DNA from: Ziziphus jujuba
Taxonomy: Eukaryota; Streptophyta; Magnoliopsida; Rosales; Rhamnaceae
Length of the DNA stretch: 64,000 nucleotides
Reading direction: 5' to 3'
Assembly: GCF_031755915.1 (NCBI RefSeq)
Contig: NC_083387.1
Span: forward strand, 22,694,501 to 22,758,500
Below the pieces are notes generated by a model, which worked only from the letters and a program-made list of their open reading frames with translations, had not been told where the DNA came from and ran no database searches. Shown piece by piece: positions 14,497 to 25,606 of this stretch (its first letter is position 1; each line of letters begins with the position of its first letter). The translations under genes and the position numbers were made by a program.

Positions 14497-15036
14497 CACG
14501 TGTCGCCAAAACAATGAGCCACATGTCGCCCAACGGATGGAACACGTGTCGACCTAACACAAATGACACGTGTCTCATTCTCGGATGACCACGTTTCATG
14601 CTCTGGACAGTCCACGTGTCGACCTGACACAGATGACACGTGTCTCATTCTCGGACGGCCACGTTTCATGCTCTGGACAGTCCACATGTCGACCTGCTAC
14701 AGGTGACACATGTCTGTCTCTAGTAGCGACACGTGTCATAAATAGTGCCAACAGGATCGCCACGTGGCATGTCCACGTCATCAATGTGATGGTGTGGCCT
14801 AGTGCCACGTCAGCATGCTTATGATATGGCGGTGACACGTCACCAGGATGATCACGTGGCGGGCACCACGTCAGCGGTCTGATGACGTGGCATGGTGCCG
14901 CGTGTGCTGAGCGATGACGTGGCGTGGTGCCACGTCAGCACTGTGATTATGTGCGGGTGCCACGTCAGCGGCATGATGATGTGGCATGGGTGCCACATCA
15001 ACCCGTGGCCATGCCACGTCAGCATGGGACACGTTG
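14497..15036 (+). promoter_or_regulatory. Dense ACGT-core (G-box/ABRE/UPRE-like) cluster in Copia-1 leader
   Basis: Between the 5' LTR and gag I count about 20 ACGT cores in about 540 bp, where about two would be expected by chance. They include about eight CACGTG G-boxes, several inside ACACGTGTC or GCCACGTGGC palindromes, about five copies of CCACGTCAGC, and two of TGACGTGGC. From 14543, a 70-bp unit (CACGTGTCGACC ... GACACGTGTCTCATTCTCGG ... CCACGTTTCATGCTCTGG) repeats at 14613 and partly at 14683. The block is far more GC-rich than its surroundings. Such motifs bind plant bZIP factors (ABF, HY5, bZIP17/28/60 types) and bHLH factors (PIF/MYC types). A regulatory role is inferred from motif density only. 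Confidence 0.7.
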
Positions 15037-15223
15037 CATGAACAGTACAGATGAATAGTGGCTATGAATAGTATTTTTGGGGTGTATACAGTAATTTTTT
15101 GTGGTGTATTCAGAAACCCTAAAAATCATTTTTTGTGTGTTTTCCTTATGGAAATTGCATATAATTAGTTTGTTAATATAGAAAATAACAACTAATTGAT
15201 TTTTGTTTTGTGATGTTACAGAA

Positions 15224-15901
15224 ATGGCAAGTGGAGACAACAGGACTGTGCCCACTCAGACTTCTGGAATTCAGATGCCTCCTTCTGCTAGTCATGCAGA
15301 GAAACCTGAGAAGTTTAATGGAGCAAACTTCAAAAGATGGCAGCAGAAGATGCTATTTTATTTGACCACCCTGGGACTTGCGCGGTACTTGACTGAAGAT
15401 GCGCCACCCAGTAATGAAGAGAGTGATAAGGAGACTCTCATGGCGGTGGATGCATGGAATAATTCCGATTACTTATGTCAGAATTATGTCCTGAATGGCC
15501 TGTCTGATGCCCTGTATGGTGTATACTGTGGCACGAAATCGGCAAAGGAGCTGTGGGAAATACTGGACCGAAAGTACAAGACCGAGAATGCGGGTTCAGG
15601 AATGTTTATTACAGGCCGATTCTTGGATTACATGATGGTGGATGCAAAGCCAATAATGAATCAAGTACATGAGTTGCAAGTGTTGATTCAGGAAATGCTT
15701 GCTGAAGGGATGATAATGAATGAAGCATTGCAAGTGGCCTGCATGATTGAGAAACTACCTCCGAGTTGGAGTGACTTCAGGAATTATCTAAAGCACAAGA
15801 AAAAGGAGATGGATATGGAGGCTCTTATTAGCAAGCTTCACATAGAAGATGACAACAGGAAGTTTGATAAGAGAACTTCGAAGGCCGTGTTGAAGGCTTA
15901 A
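15224..15901 (+). pseudogene. Copia-1 gag (first part)
   Basis: Encodes the N-terminal part of the Gag capsid protein. The start is the MASGDNRTVP methionine at 15224; the sequence just before it, TGATGTTACAG, looks like a 3' splice site, so the leader may contain an intron. The FNGANFKRWQQKMLFYL stretch and the following LWEIL region match the UBN2/DUF4219-type Gag of plant Copia elements. The frame ends at TAA (15899-15901), and the nucleocapsid continues in another frame, so a frameshift has separated them. Confidence 0.85.
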
Positions 15902-15905
15902 TGTT

Positions 15906-17634
15906 GTGGAGCATGGTCAGGGCTCCAAGAATAAGAAGCAAATTGGAAAAGCTTCTAAGCTAGGGCCAAAAGGAGGAATCTCCAAGAAGGCCAAATTTCA
16001 AGGCAGGTGCTTCAACTGTGACAAGATGGCTCACAGAGCTACTGAATGTAGGCTGCCAAAAAGAAAGAGGAACCAGGCACAAGTGATGGAGGACATCACT
16101 AAAGAGGTTGACGATATTGACCTAAGTGCTGTGATATCTGAGGTGAACTTTGTGGGATCTAATCCTAGAGAGTGGTGGATAGATACTGATGCGACCCGCC
16201 ACGTGTGTTCGGATAGGAGTATGTTCACTTCCTTCGAACCAAAGAAGAATGGGGAGAAACTATTTATGGGTAACTCCGCTACCTCAGAAATCCAAGGTGA
16301 GGGCAAAGTAATCCTGAAGATGACCTCGAGGAAAGAGCTGACTCTGAATAATGTATTGTATGTTCCAGACATTCGCAAGAATCTGGTATCTGGATCGCTG
16401 CTGAGCAAACATGGTTTTCGCTTAGTGTTTGAGTCAGACAAGGTTATTTTGTCTAAATTTGGGATGTTTGTGGAAAAGGGCTATGTAGTCAATGGTTTAT
16501 TTAAGCTGAATGTAATGACTGTAAAGCCTAAAGAAATGAATACAGCTAGTAGTTCTTCTATTTACTTGCTTGAGTCTTCCATTTTATGGCATGGTAGACT
16601 AGGACATGTTAATTTTAATTCTCTGCGGAGATTAATTAACTTAAATCATATTCCCACATTTGAAATTGATTCCAATCATAAGTGTGAAACTTGTGTGGAA
16701 GCAAAATTAACGAGGTTATCATATCAAACAATTGATAGAAATAACGAACCTTTGGATTTAATACATAGTGATATGTGATTTAAAATTCGCACCGACTAGA
16801 GGTGGTAATAAGTATTTTATCACCTTTATTGATGATAGCACGAAATACTACTATGTATACTTGCTTAAAAGCAAGGATGAGGCTATAGAGAAATTTATTC
16901 TCTATAAAACGGAAGTTGAGAATCAACTCAACAGGAAAGTTAAAGTGATCAGAAGTGATCGTGGTGGAGAGATTGTAACTCCTTTCGGAGAGTATTGTGC
17001 TCAATATGGCATAATACATGAAGTTACTCCACCATATTCGCCACAATCAAATGGTGTGGCTGAACGGAAAAATAGAACCTTCAAAGAAATGATGAATGCA
17101 ATGTTGATAAGTTCTGGAGTACCTCAGAACTTGTGGGGGGAAGCCATTTTGTCGGCAAATGACCTTTTAAATAAGGTGCCCCAGAAAGATAATGTAAAGA
17201 CACCTTATGAGGTATGGAAGGGAAGACAACCCTCCTACAAATATTTACGAGTGTGGGGGTGTTTAGCTAAAGCAGTAGTACCTACACCTAAGAAGGTGAA
17301 GATAGGTCCCAAAACTGTTGATTGCATCTTCATAGGATATGCACAGAATAGTAATACATATCGGTTTCTCGTGTATAGGTCAGAAATTTCTGATATACAC
17401 AAGAACACAATAATGGAATCGAGAAATGCATTATTTTTCGAACACAGTTTTCCATATAAAGTGGAAGAAGGACCGAGTACATCTAAACGAACTTATGATA
17501 CTATTTATGATGATAATCATGATAGTGATCAAGAACAAGAAACTGAAGTTGTGCTTAGACGTAGCAAGAGAGTAAGAACTGAAAATTCCTACGGTCCGGA
17601 TTTTCTTACTTATATGCTAGAAAGTGAACCTTAA
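15906..17634 (+). pseudogene. Copia-1 nucleocapsid, protease and integrase
   Basis: The first frame (15906-16778) has a CCHC zinc knuckle (CFNCDKMAHRATEC) and then the protease site, which reads WWIDTDATRHVC where active enzymes have D-T/S-G. The glycine is thus replaced by Asp. The GAG-pre-integrase motif (WHGRLGH ... CETCVEAK) follows. A frameshift near 16770 moves the integrase core to a second frame (16768-17634), which retains the DDE residues in LIHSDM, IRSDRGGE and NGVAERKNR. It ends at an in-frame TAA. Damage in the protease site and the reading frames makes this copy inactive. Confidence 0.88.
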
Positions 17635-19190
17635 AACTTCCAAGAGGCCATAAATTCTCCTGAAGGGAATTTATGAAAAGAAGCTGTTAAAAGTGAAATT
17701 GATTCCATCCTGCAGAATCACACTTGGGAGTTGGTAGATCTTCCTCCAGGTTGTAAACCTTTGGGTTACAAATGGATTTTTAAAAGAAAGATGAAAGCAG
17801 ATGGAACAATAAATAAATACAAGGCAAGGCTTGTAATTAAGGGATACAAGCAAAACGAAGGCCTTGATTATTTTGACACTTATTCTCCAGTAACGAGGAT
17901 AAATTCCATAAGGATGGTACTGGCAATCGCAGCATTGCGAGATCTTGCAGTACATCAAATGGAAGTGAAAACAACATTTCCGAATGGAGATCTAGAGGAA
18001 GAGATCTACATGGAGCAACCTGAGGGTTTTACTGCTCCAGGACAAGAAAGGAAAGTTTGTAGATTGGTAAAGTCCTTATATGGACTTAAACAAGCTCTAA
18101 AGCAATGGTATCAAAAATTTGATAATGCCATGCTAAAAGATGGGTTCAAAATAAATGAATGTGACAAGTGTATCTATGTAAAAGATACAGAGAATGGATA
18201 TGTTATTCTATGTTTGTATGTAGATGACATACTCATAGTAGGTAGTGACGACAATATGGTCCGAACTACAAAAGCCATGTTAAATTCTAAATTTGACATG
18301 AAAGATATGGGGCTTGCAGATGTGATTTTAGGTATGAAAATCACGAGAACTTCGAATGGAATCATTCTTAGTCAAGCTCATTATGTAGATAAAATACTGA
18401 CTAAGTTTAGTAATGATGATACTAGTATAGCCAGAACATCCATAGATATGAGTTTACGCTTATCCAAAAATAAAGGAGAAGGTGTATCTCAAGTAGAATA
18501 TGCTAGGGTGATTGGAAGTCTGATGTACTTGATGAGTTGTACCATACCAGACTTAGCCTACGCAATAAGTAGACTAAGTAGATACACGAGTAATCCAAAT
18601 GAAGATCATTGGAAAGGGATCGTTAGAGTACTAAGATATCTACGATATACTCGTGAATACGGACTGCACTATACAAGATATCCTGCTGTATTAGAAGGAT
18701 ACAGTGATGCAAATTGGATATCAGATATAAAGGATTCAAAATCCACTAGTGGCTATGTATTCACATTAGCAGGTGCAGTTGTGACATAGAAGTTCTCGAA
18801 ACAAACTGTGATAGCTCGATCCACTATGGAATCCGAGTTATTGCTCTAGATAAATATGGTGAAGAGGCAGAATGGCTACGCCAATTTTTAGAGGACATTC
18901 CGAGGTGGCCTAAACCTATGCCAGCAATAAGTTTACATTGTGATAGTCTGCGATTGGCAGGGCACAGAGTATTATGTATAATGGAAAGTCTAGACACATT
19001 TGTCGTAGACACAATTCCATTAGACAATTAATCTCAACTGAACTTATCTCAATAGACTATGTAAAGTCAAAAGATAACATTGCAGATCCGCTAACCAAAT
19101 GGTTAAATAGAGAACTAGTTGAGAAGTCATCGAGGGGAATGGGATTGAAGCCCGTGAATAAAGTCAATACGATGGAAACCCAACCTAGTT
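17635..19190 (+). pseudogene. Copia-1 reverse transcriptase and RNase H
   Basis: Reverse transcriptase runs from about 17680 to 18789. It has [26 protein letters not shown] and the intact catalytic [10 protein letters not shown]. Two stops precede it (17632-17634 and about 17671, the latter looking like Trp to stop). A TAG at 18787-18789 also sits where Trp is usual. RNase H continues with TMESE, EEAEWLRQFLEDIP and DNIADPLTKWL, but a frameshift lies near 18840 and another near 18955. This is one degraded polyprotein, not several genes. Confidence 0.88.
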
Positions 19191-19743
19191 GACTGGAGAT
19201 CCCAAGATCTAGGTTCAATGGGACAACTCAATTGTAAAGACTAGTATGGATCACTGTGGGAGGTTAATCCTCTGCCCATTCCTATGATGAAACAATGATA
19301 AAAAGAGGTTAAGCATAAAAGTATGCTTTTAATGATTCCTACAAGCGTGTGTTTAGTAATCTATGCATAGGTATGCTGATTATAAAAGAAATAGGAATCA
19401 CCTATGTGAGAGAGAAGAGTGGCCGCTTCAAAGGAGAATTGTTTATGGCACAATTCTTTAGAAACTCTCGCAGAACCAGGGAGGTGTTCAGGGCCAAAAA
19501 TGAACACAACAGTGAGAACTGAAGTGTATCAGGAAGGAATCATGTGTGGGCTATGTTGTCATTTACACAAAAGACGAAATGGTTCAAAGATATCGCTTCT
19601 ACCATAAGTCAGTAAAGAAAATGTAGTCTCTCAAGGGAAGGTTCAAAGAGTAACATCTACCTATCCTATGCAGGTTCCAACTGTAGAGCTTTACCACTAG
19701 AGTCATGTTTGTATTTTTAAATCAAATCATTCATGTGGGGGAT

Positions 19744-20264
19744 TGTTAGAGTTAGGCCTAGGCCCACTAGTGTGAATGATTTGGGCTTTTTTTGATTGTT
19801 GAGTTTTGTTATAATAATTTTAAATCAAATAATATTTTGATAATAGTGGGAGAGAGTTTTACGGGAGAATAACTTCTTATGAGAGTTTGAAGGTTACACG
19901 AACAAAAAACATTCTTTTCAATTTTAGTTTTTGAAAGGAAATATAGAAAAAAAAAATAGTGGTAAAGTGAAGGCACATAGAGAGTTCGAAGAGAAAAAGC
20001 TTCAGAGGTGCTGAATCTGAAAGCTTTTGCAGCCGTTGTATCCTGGGAGACGTTCGCTACAAAACTCCTGCACCGGTGGGCGTAAAACGTCTTAAGGACA
20101 CTGTGGTATCACACAGGCCTCGGTCAACCTTTCTAGAAAGTAGATCAATTTCAAAGACCTACAGGTTCTAAAATGCTTTATTTATTTTGTATTTATTTTT
20201 ATTTATTTTGTATTAAATTGTCCACATGTATTTACATATATTCATCTATGATATTTTCCCAACA
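19744..20264 (+). repeat. Copia-1 3' LTR (521 bp)
   Basis: Starts TGTTAGAGTTAGGCC after the polypurine tract and ends TTTTCCCAACA, directly before the target duplication CGGTT. It carries an extra 21-bp TTTATTTTTATTTATTTTGTA-like duplication compared with the 5' LTR. Confidence 0.95.
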
Positions 20265-20397
20265 CGGTTTACCCCTAGTTACAAGCCAAGGATTCCTCTG
20301 AGGCTCTGAGATGATTTGAGCCAAAACATTGGGAGGGCAATTACAGAGAGAGGGTTAGAGCAAAAAGACAATTTATTTTCTTTGAAAGCTATCTTAG

Positions 20398-21129
20398 CTA
20401 AAAGGTCCGCACATGTGTTAGCTCTCCTTGAGGTCCATAAAACCTTTCAGTTGTTAGATTCAGCTTCCCTCTGATTAAAGATATCAACTCTGCGGATTCC
20501 CATAGGCACGGATCATCTTGTTCATTTAACTGGTTTACCACAGCTTGTGCATCACATCTCCAATCCACATTTTTCCAACCAAATTCTTCTGTCAGGTTCA
20601 AAGCCCATTCAGTAGCTTTGATTTCGGCCAGTTCAGCTGTCATTGGCTTCATAGGCTTTGTTGCTAACAGCCAGACCTTTCCCTTGTCGTTTCTTGCAAC
20701 CAAGGCTATCGCAGAACCATGAGGGTTGCAGGCTGCATCAGTGTTAATACATATTCTACCTTTTGGTAGTGGGAGCCATTTTTCTTCTTTCTGTGTAGAT
20801 GAGGCTGATTCTTTTTTCAGAGAGACCAAATCAATGCCTCCACTAAGGACTCCCATCTTTTCGTGGCCGTATTGATGTTGCTCTTATTCTCAAATAATTT
20901 ATCATTATGAAATTCCCAAATCACATACATCAGTGAAGCTATCAGCAAGGTTGTGAATTCCTTACAGCCTAGTAGGGGGCTCAGTTGAGCGGAGAGATTA
21001 ACACACCATGTCACCAAGTCTTGGGCATTTCCTGATTCCACAGCATCCAATTTCAAACCCCATTTGCTGTTGAAAACTACAGCTCTAGTTGCTGGACATA
21101 TTAGGAATAGGTGAGTAGTTGTCTCACTG
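20398..21129 (-). pseudogene. LINE 3' coding part: zinc-binding and RNase H domains
   Basis: On the minus strand, the zf-RVT-like motif SETTTHLFLICP (near 21125-21090) is followed by RNase H (20856 downward): INTDAACNPHGSAIALVARN, then AELAEIKATEWAL, then WRCDAQAVVNQL, in the order usual for plant LINE RNase H. The final NTCADLLAK motif is in a different frame from about 20445, so a frameshift is present. The upstream end is cut at 21129, where Copia-2 entered, and the LINE continues at 25602. Confidence 0.85.
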
Positions 21130-21300
21130 TGATAATCAACAGCAATCAACAGCAACTACATATTTATCTTAGAGATAATTCTTATCATCTTGTTATCACA
21201 TAGTTAGGAGTCTTATCACTGTTTTACATCCTTGTATAAATACCTTCATAGTGATCAATGGAAATCATCTGAGTAAATCATATTATTCCAACCTTCTTCA
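21130..21300 (+). repeat. Copia-2 5' LTR (171 bp)
   Basis: Shares TTTATCTTAGAGATAATTCT, TATAGTTAGGAG-like and AAATCATCTGAGTAAATCAT blocks with the 3' LTR. It lacks a roughly 35-bp GTTAGTTAGTTATTC segment present there, and it has a short CACTGTTTTACATCC insert not found in the 3' copy. Confidence 0.9.
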
Positions 21301-22211
21301 TGGTATCAGAGCCTTCCGAAATTCCAACCATCATTTCAGCAATGTCTCAGATTATTGTTTCTTCTCAAAAACTTTCTCCACTGAGTGAAGTGACATTACC
21401 AAATTATAATTTTCCTTTTCAACTACAAACTGATAATTATATTCTATGGAAAACACAGATCTTGCCTGCCATTATTGGAAGCAACCTTGAAGGTTTTATC
21501 AATGGTGTCGTTATTGAGCCACCCGTGGAGATAATAGCAAAGGAAGGCGGCAGCAGTCAATCAACAGTTAATCCTGATTATCTGCTGTGAAGACGATTGG
21601 ACTCTGCTCTCCTTGGCTGGATGCTCTCATCAATTTCCAAAGAAGTGCATACTCAAATTACTAAGCCAAAAACTTGCTTACAACTTTGGAGCTCATTAGA
21701 AAAGCTTTTCGGAAATCAGTCAAGAGCAAAGTTAATGCAGCTAAAATTATAGCTTCAGTCAACCAAGAAGGAATCACTTACCATGACTGCTTATTTGTCA
21801 AAAATGAAAAAAATTGCAGATAACTTGTCACTGGCAGGTTATGCAGTGACAGACGATGATTTCATAATGTATGTTTTCCAAGGTCTACCGATGGAATATG
21901 ATGCTGTGATTGCAAATGTCAATTCTAATCCTGATCCTATTCAACTTGAAGATGTGTAAGCAATGTTGCTTAGCCAAAAAAATCAGATTTCTCAACAGAA
22001 TGGACCTGAATTTATGCCTGTAGCACATATTGCTGATCAATCAAAGAAAGACAACAAAAACAAATGGATTGAAAACACCATAAATTGTGGTGGTGGAAGT
22101 GGAAACTGTGGAGGCCGTGGAAGAGGATGCAGTTACACAGGAGGCCGTGGACGTGTTTTCTATCAATTATGTGGTCGAGGTGGCCATGTTGTTGCTGAAT
22201 GTTGGCATTGA
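21301..22211 (+). pseudogene. Copia-2 gag remnant
   Basis: The frame begins near 21342 (MSQIIVSSQKLSPL) and has the LQTDNYILWKTQILPAI motif of plant Copia Gag. In-frame stops at about 21588, 21750 and 21957 interrupt it, but the same frame continues with SLAGYAVTDDDFIMYVFQGLP. The Gly-rich region and a zinc knuckle follow, in which the first cysteine is replaced (YQLCGRGGHVVAEC). Confidence 0.8.
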
Positions 22212-25200
22212 TTTGACAAAGATTTTGTTCCTATTTCGCATAACAATAACAATAATGCTGCATATTATTCCTCCAGTGATCTTGCAGCACATGGTGACTG
22301 GTTGATGGATAGTGGTGATACCAACCATGTCACTGCTGATTCTTCAAATCTTCAAAACAAAACAGAGTATGACGGGATGGAGAAGCCGGTAGTTAGCAAT
22401 GGAAAAGGTTTGCAAATTAAACATACTGGATCCTCTCTTGGATCCTCTCTTGTTAATGTTCTTGATAATTTATTCCTTCAAAAAAATTTACATGTTCCAA
22501 AAATTAAAAAAAAATGATCAATATTGCGAGGTTAACCTCTGATAATAAAGTGATAGTGGAATTTAATTCTTGTTTTGTTTTTGTCAAAGATCAGGTTACG
22601 AAGAGGGTTCTTTTGCAAGGAGTACTTAAGGATGGATTGTATCAAGTTTTGTTACTTGGACTTGGTTCTCACAAATCGGCATCTTTGGCTCATTTAGGAA
22701 ATAAGACTGAATTTTCCAGTTTATTTTCAAGTTGTAAGTCTTCAAATTTATCGGATAATAATCTTTGGTATTATCGCCTAGGACATCCTGCTTCATCTAT
22801 TCTCAAAAAATAGCTTCACAATCTAAAAATGTTTCTTTTACAAATATTACCGATTTTTTTCATTCCTATCAATTAGGAAAATTGCATCGCTTACCTATTT
22901 CTTTATCTAATTCTATCAGTAAAGCTCCTCTTGATCTTATTCATTCTGATGTGTGGGGTCCTACCCCTGTCTTATCAATGGAAGGTTATCAATATTATGT
23001 CTTATTTATGGATGATTTTTCTCGTTTCTCTTGGATTTATCCCATGCGGTTAAACTCTGACGTAACAAATTTATTTTTACAATTTAAGAAAATGGTTGAA
23101 AATATTTTTCAGACAAAAATAAAAACATTTTGTTCTGATTGGGGAGTTGAATTTAGACCTTTAAAAAATATTTTTGCACAATTTGGAATTATTTTCAACA
23201 TCCTTGTCCTCATATTTATAATCAAAATGGCATAAATGAAAGGAAACATCGTCATATCACATAAACAACCCTTTCTTTACTTGCTCATAGTTCTATGCCA
23301 TTCTCACATTGGTGGCATGCTTGTTCTATAGCCACATTTTTAATAAACAGATTACCCACCAAAATTTTAAATTTTCAATCACCTTTTAAAAAACTATTCA
23401 AAAAAAATTTTGATTTTAATTTTTTAAAAGTTTTCGGGTGTGAGTGTTTTCCTTTCATAAGACCATATCAGACAAATAAATTCTCCTACCATTCAGAACA
23501 ATGTGTTTTTATACATCCTTGCATGGCACCCTCTTCACGAGATCTCTTTTCAAACCAATAGATAAGTCTTTGCACTCCTTTATTATCTGATAAATCCAAT
23601 ACTACTCTCTCACGGGTCTTATCATTAATCTCTCCACCTTTTACCTCTTGTTTACCTTCCAAAAATCTGACTAGGTCCACTGCTCCATCTTTTTACATCC
23701 CAAGTCCCAACCTCCCTTCTCATTCACCATCTCATCCTACTCCCCTGTTGACCACAATACCTATCACAGCACCTATACCTGCTGCACTGTCTCCCAACCC
23801 GATTCCTCGGCATACTATGGTCACTCGTTCCAAATCAGGAATTTAAAAAAAAAAGAAAGCTTTTGCCTGTGCTCTTGATCCTCAACAGGAACCAACTACA
23901 ACTTTTCAAGCTCTCCGCTCTCCTCACTGGACCCGTACCATGGAAGAAGAAATGCATGCTTTGTCCAAAAATAACACTTGGACTTTAGTGCCAACAACAA
24001 CAACCATGAATATTCCGAATCAAGGGACATCCTGATGGCTCTATTCAGAGGTACAAAGCAAGTCTTATAGCCAAGGGATTTGATCAAAATACAGGTGTTG
24101 ATTTCAAAAAAACATTCAGCCCGGTGGTCAAACCAACAACCATTCGAGTGGTTCTTTCTCTTGCCCTTGCTTGTGGTTGGTCTACAAGGCAAATAGATAT
24201 AAACAATGCCTTTCTAAATGGTGTACTCTTAGAGGATGTATACATGAAGCAGCCTGATGGATTCTGAGACAAGGAACATCCAGATTATGTATGCAAGCTT
24301 CATAAATCTCTTTACAGATTGAAACAAGCACCACGTGCTTGGTTTGAAAGATTGAAATCCTCACTCCTTAAATTGGGTTTTCAAAACTCCAAGATGGATA
24401 CTTCATTGTTCATTCTCCGCACAAAGGCCGGCACTTTATGGGTCCTTATTTATGTTGATGACATACTAGTCATTGGTTCATCATTCTCACTGATTCACTG
24501 GTTCATATCTCATCTTGATAAATCTTTTTCCTTAAAGGATCTTGGCCCTTTGTCTTATTTTTTAGGTATTGAAGTTGTTCGGAATGACACAGGACTTCAC
24601 TTATCACAAACAAAGTACATCGCAGATCTTCTTCACCAAGTTTACATGTCTTCTTGCAACTCAAGTCCAACTCTAGCAAGTGTTGGTACTCATTTAAGCA
24701 AGTCTGTTGGTGGTCTTTTCAAAAATGTCCATCTCTATCGTAGCACTATTGGGATGCTTCAATATCTGACTATCACAAGACTTGAGATTAGTTTCATTAT
24801 AAATAAACTCAGCCAATTCATGCATCAGCCCACTGATGTCCATTGGGCAGCTTGTAAAAAGGTGCTTCGATATTTGCAAGGGACTAAAACTTTGGGATTA
24901 CAATTGCATGTCTCTCCTCAGCCCATGTTATATGGGTTTACAGATGTTGTTTGGGCTTCTGATGTAGATGATCGTCTCTCCACAAGCAGCTACTACATTT
25001 TTCTTGGCAAAAATCTTATTTCTTGGTCTTCAAAAAAACAAAATGTTATAGCATGGTCAAGCACCGAATCCGAGTATCGACAACTTGGTAATGGTGCAGC
25101 TGAGCTTCAATGGTTGCAGCATTTGTTACAAGATTTGAATGTTCAAATCCAAGGCATCCCTATTTTATGGTGTGACAACATCAGTGCTGGTTATCTAGCT

Positions 25201-25425
25201 TCCAATCCAGTCCAGCATCAAAGGACTAAACACATAGAGATTGACATTCATTTTGTACGAGATCGTGTTGTCCAGAAGCAACTATGTGTTCGTTATGTTC
25301 CTAGCTCCCAGCAACTAGCTGACATCTTAACTAAAGTGCTTCCTACTGCTCAATTCCTATATCTCTGGTCCGAGCTCAATCTCACACCTATACCGTTTCG
25401 CTTGAGGGGGGATGATAATCAGTAG
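22212..25425 (+). pseudogene. Copia-2 pol remnant (protease, integrase, RT, RNase H)
   Basis: The protease keeps its D-S-G site in WLMDSGDTNHVTAD (about 22305). The integrase pieces include YYRLGHP, LDLIHSDVWGP and CSDWGVEF, with frameshifts and a stop near 22812. Reverse transcriptase is broken in its N-terminal half (about 23890-24270). From 24319 a long clean frame runs to 25425, with LIYVDDILVIG, the RNase H motifs SSTESEYRQL and ADILTKVLP, and the end of the polyprotein. Not functional as a whole. Confidence 0.88.
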
Positions 25426-25601
25426 CAATCAACAACAACTGTAGTTAGTTAGTTATTCTTGTATATCTGTAACAACTACATGTTTATCTTAGAGATAATT
25501 CTTATCATCTTGTTATCATATAGTTAGGAGCCTTATATAAATACCTTCACAGTGATAAATGGAAATCATCTGAGTAAATCATATTATTCCAACCTTTTTC
25601 A
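25413..25601 (+). repeat. Copia-2 3' LTR (189 bp)
   Basis: Starts TGATAATCAGTAGC after the GAGGGGGGA tract and ends CCTTTTTCA, directly before CACTG. Confidence 0.9.
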
Positions 25602-25606
25602 CACTG

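Larger units (their letters stand above)
13413..20264 (+). mobile_element. Copia-1: Ty1/Copia LTR retrotransposon (about 6.85 kb)
   Basis: It is bounded by the 5-bp target duplication CGGTT at 13408-13412 and 20265-20269, in the LINE 3' region. The LTRs begin TGTTAGAG and end CAACA. The order of domains is gag, protease, integrase, reverse transcriptase, RNase H, which is diagnostic of Copia. A purine-rich tract (GTGGGGGA) lies just before the 3' LTR. I see no clear tRNA-Met primer site just after the 5' LTR. The coding region has a frameshift between gag and pol, several stops and a frameshift in RNase H, so this copy is not autonomous. The two LTRs differ at roughly 14 sites by eye, about 3 percent, which suggests a fairly recent insertion. 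The leader carries an unusual cluster of ACGT motifs (separate entry). Confidence 0.95.
21130..25601 (+). mobile_element. Copia-2: short-LTR Ty1/Copia element (about 4.5 kb)
   Basis: Flanked by the 5-bp duplication CACTG at 21125-21129 and 25602-25606, inside the LINE coding region. The LTRs (21130-21300 and 25413-25601) begin TGATAATCA and end with TTCA. The primer site TGGTATCAGAGCC, complementary to initiator tRNA-Met, starts at 21301, directly after the 5' LTR. A GAGGGGGGA polypurine tract precedes the 3' LTR. The gag-protease-integrase-RT-RNase H order is Copia. Many stops and frameshifts make it defective. It entered the LINE independently of Copia-1. Confidence 0.95.

Noticed and set aside
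14493..14838. Overlapping open frames on both strands with CHVDxPEHETW-like repeats
   Set aside because: They come from the 70-bp ACGT-rich tandem repeat in the Copia-1 leader; they are low-complexity shadows on both strands and no protein is implied.
16031..16441. 136-aa minus-strand frame inside Copia-1
   Set aside because: It is antisense to the protease/Gag region, which has clear zinc-knuckle and protease motifs on the plus strand.
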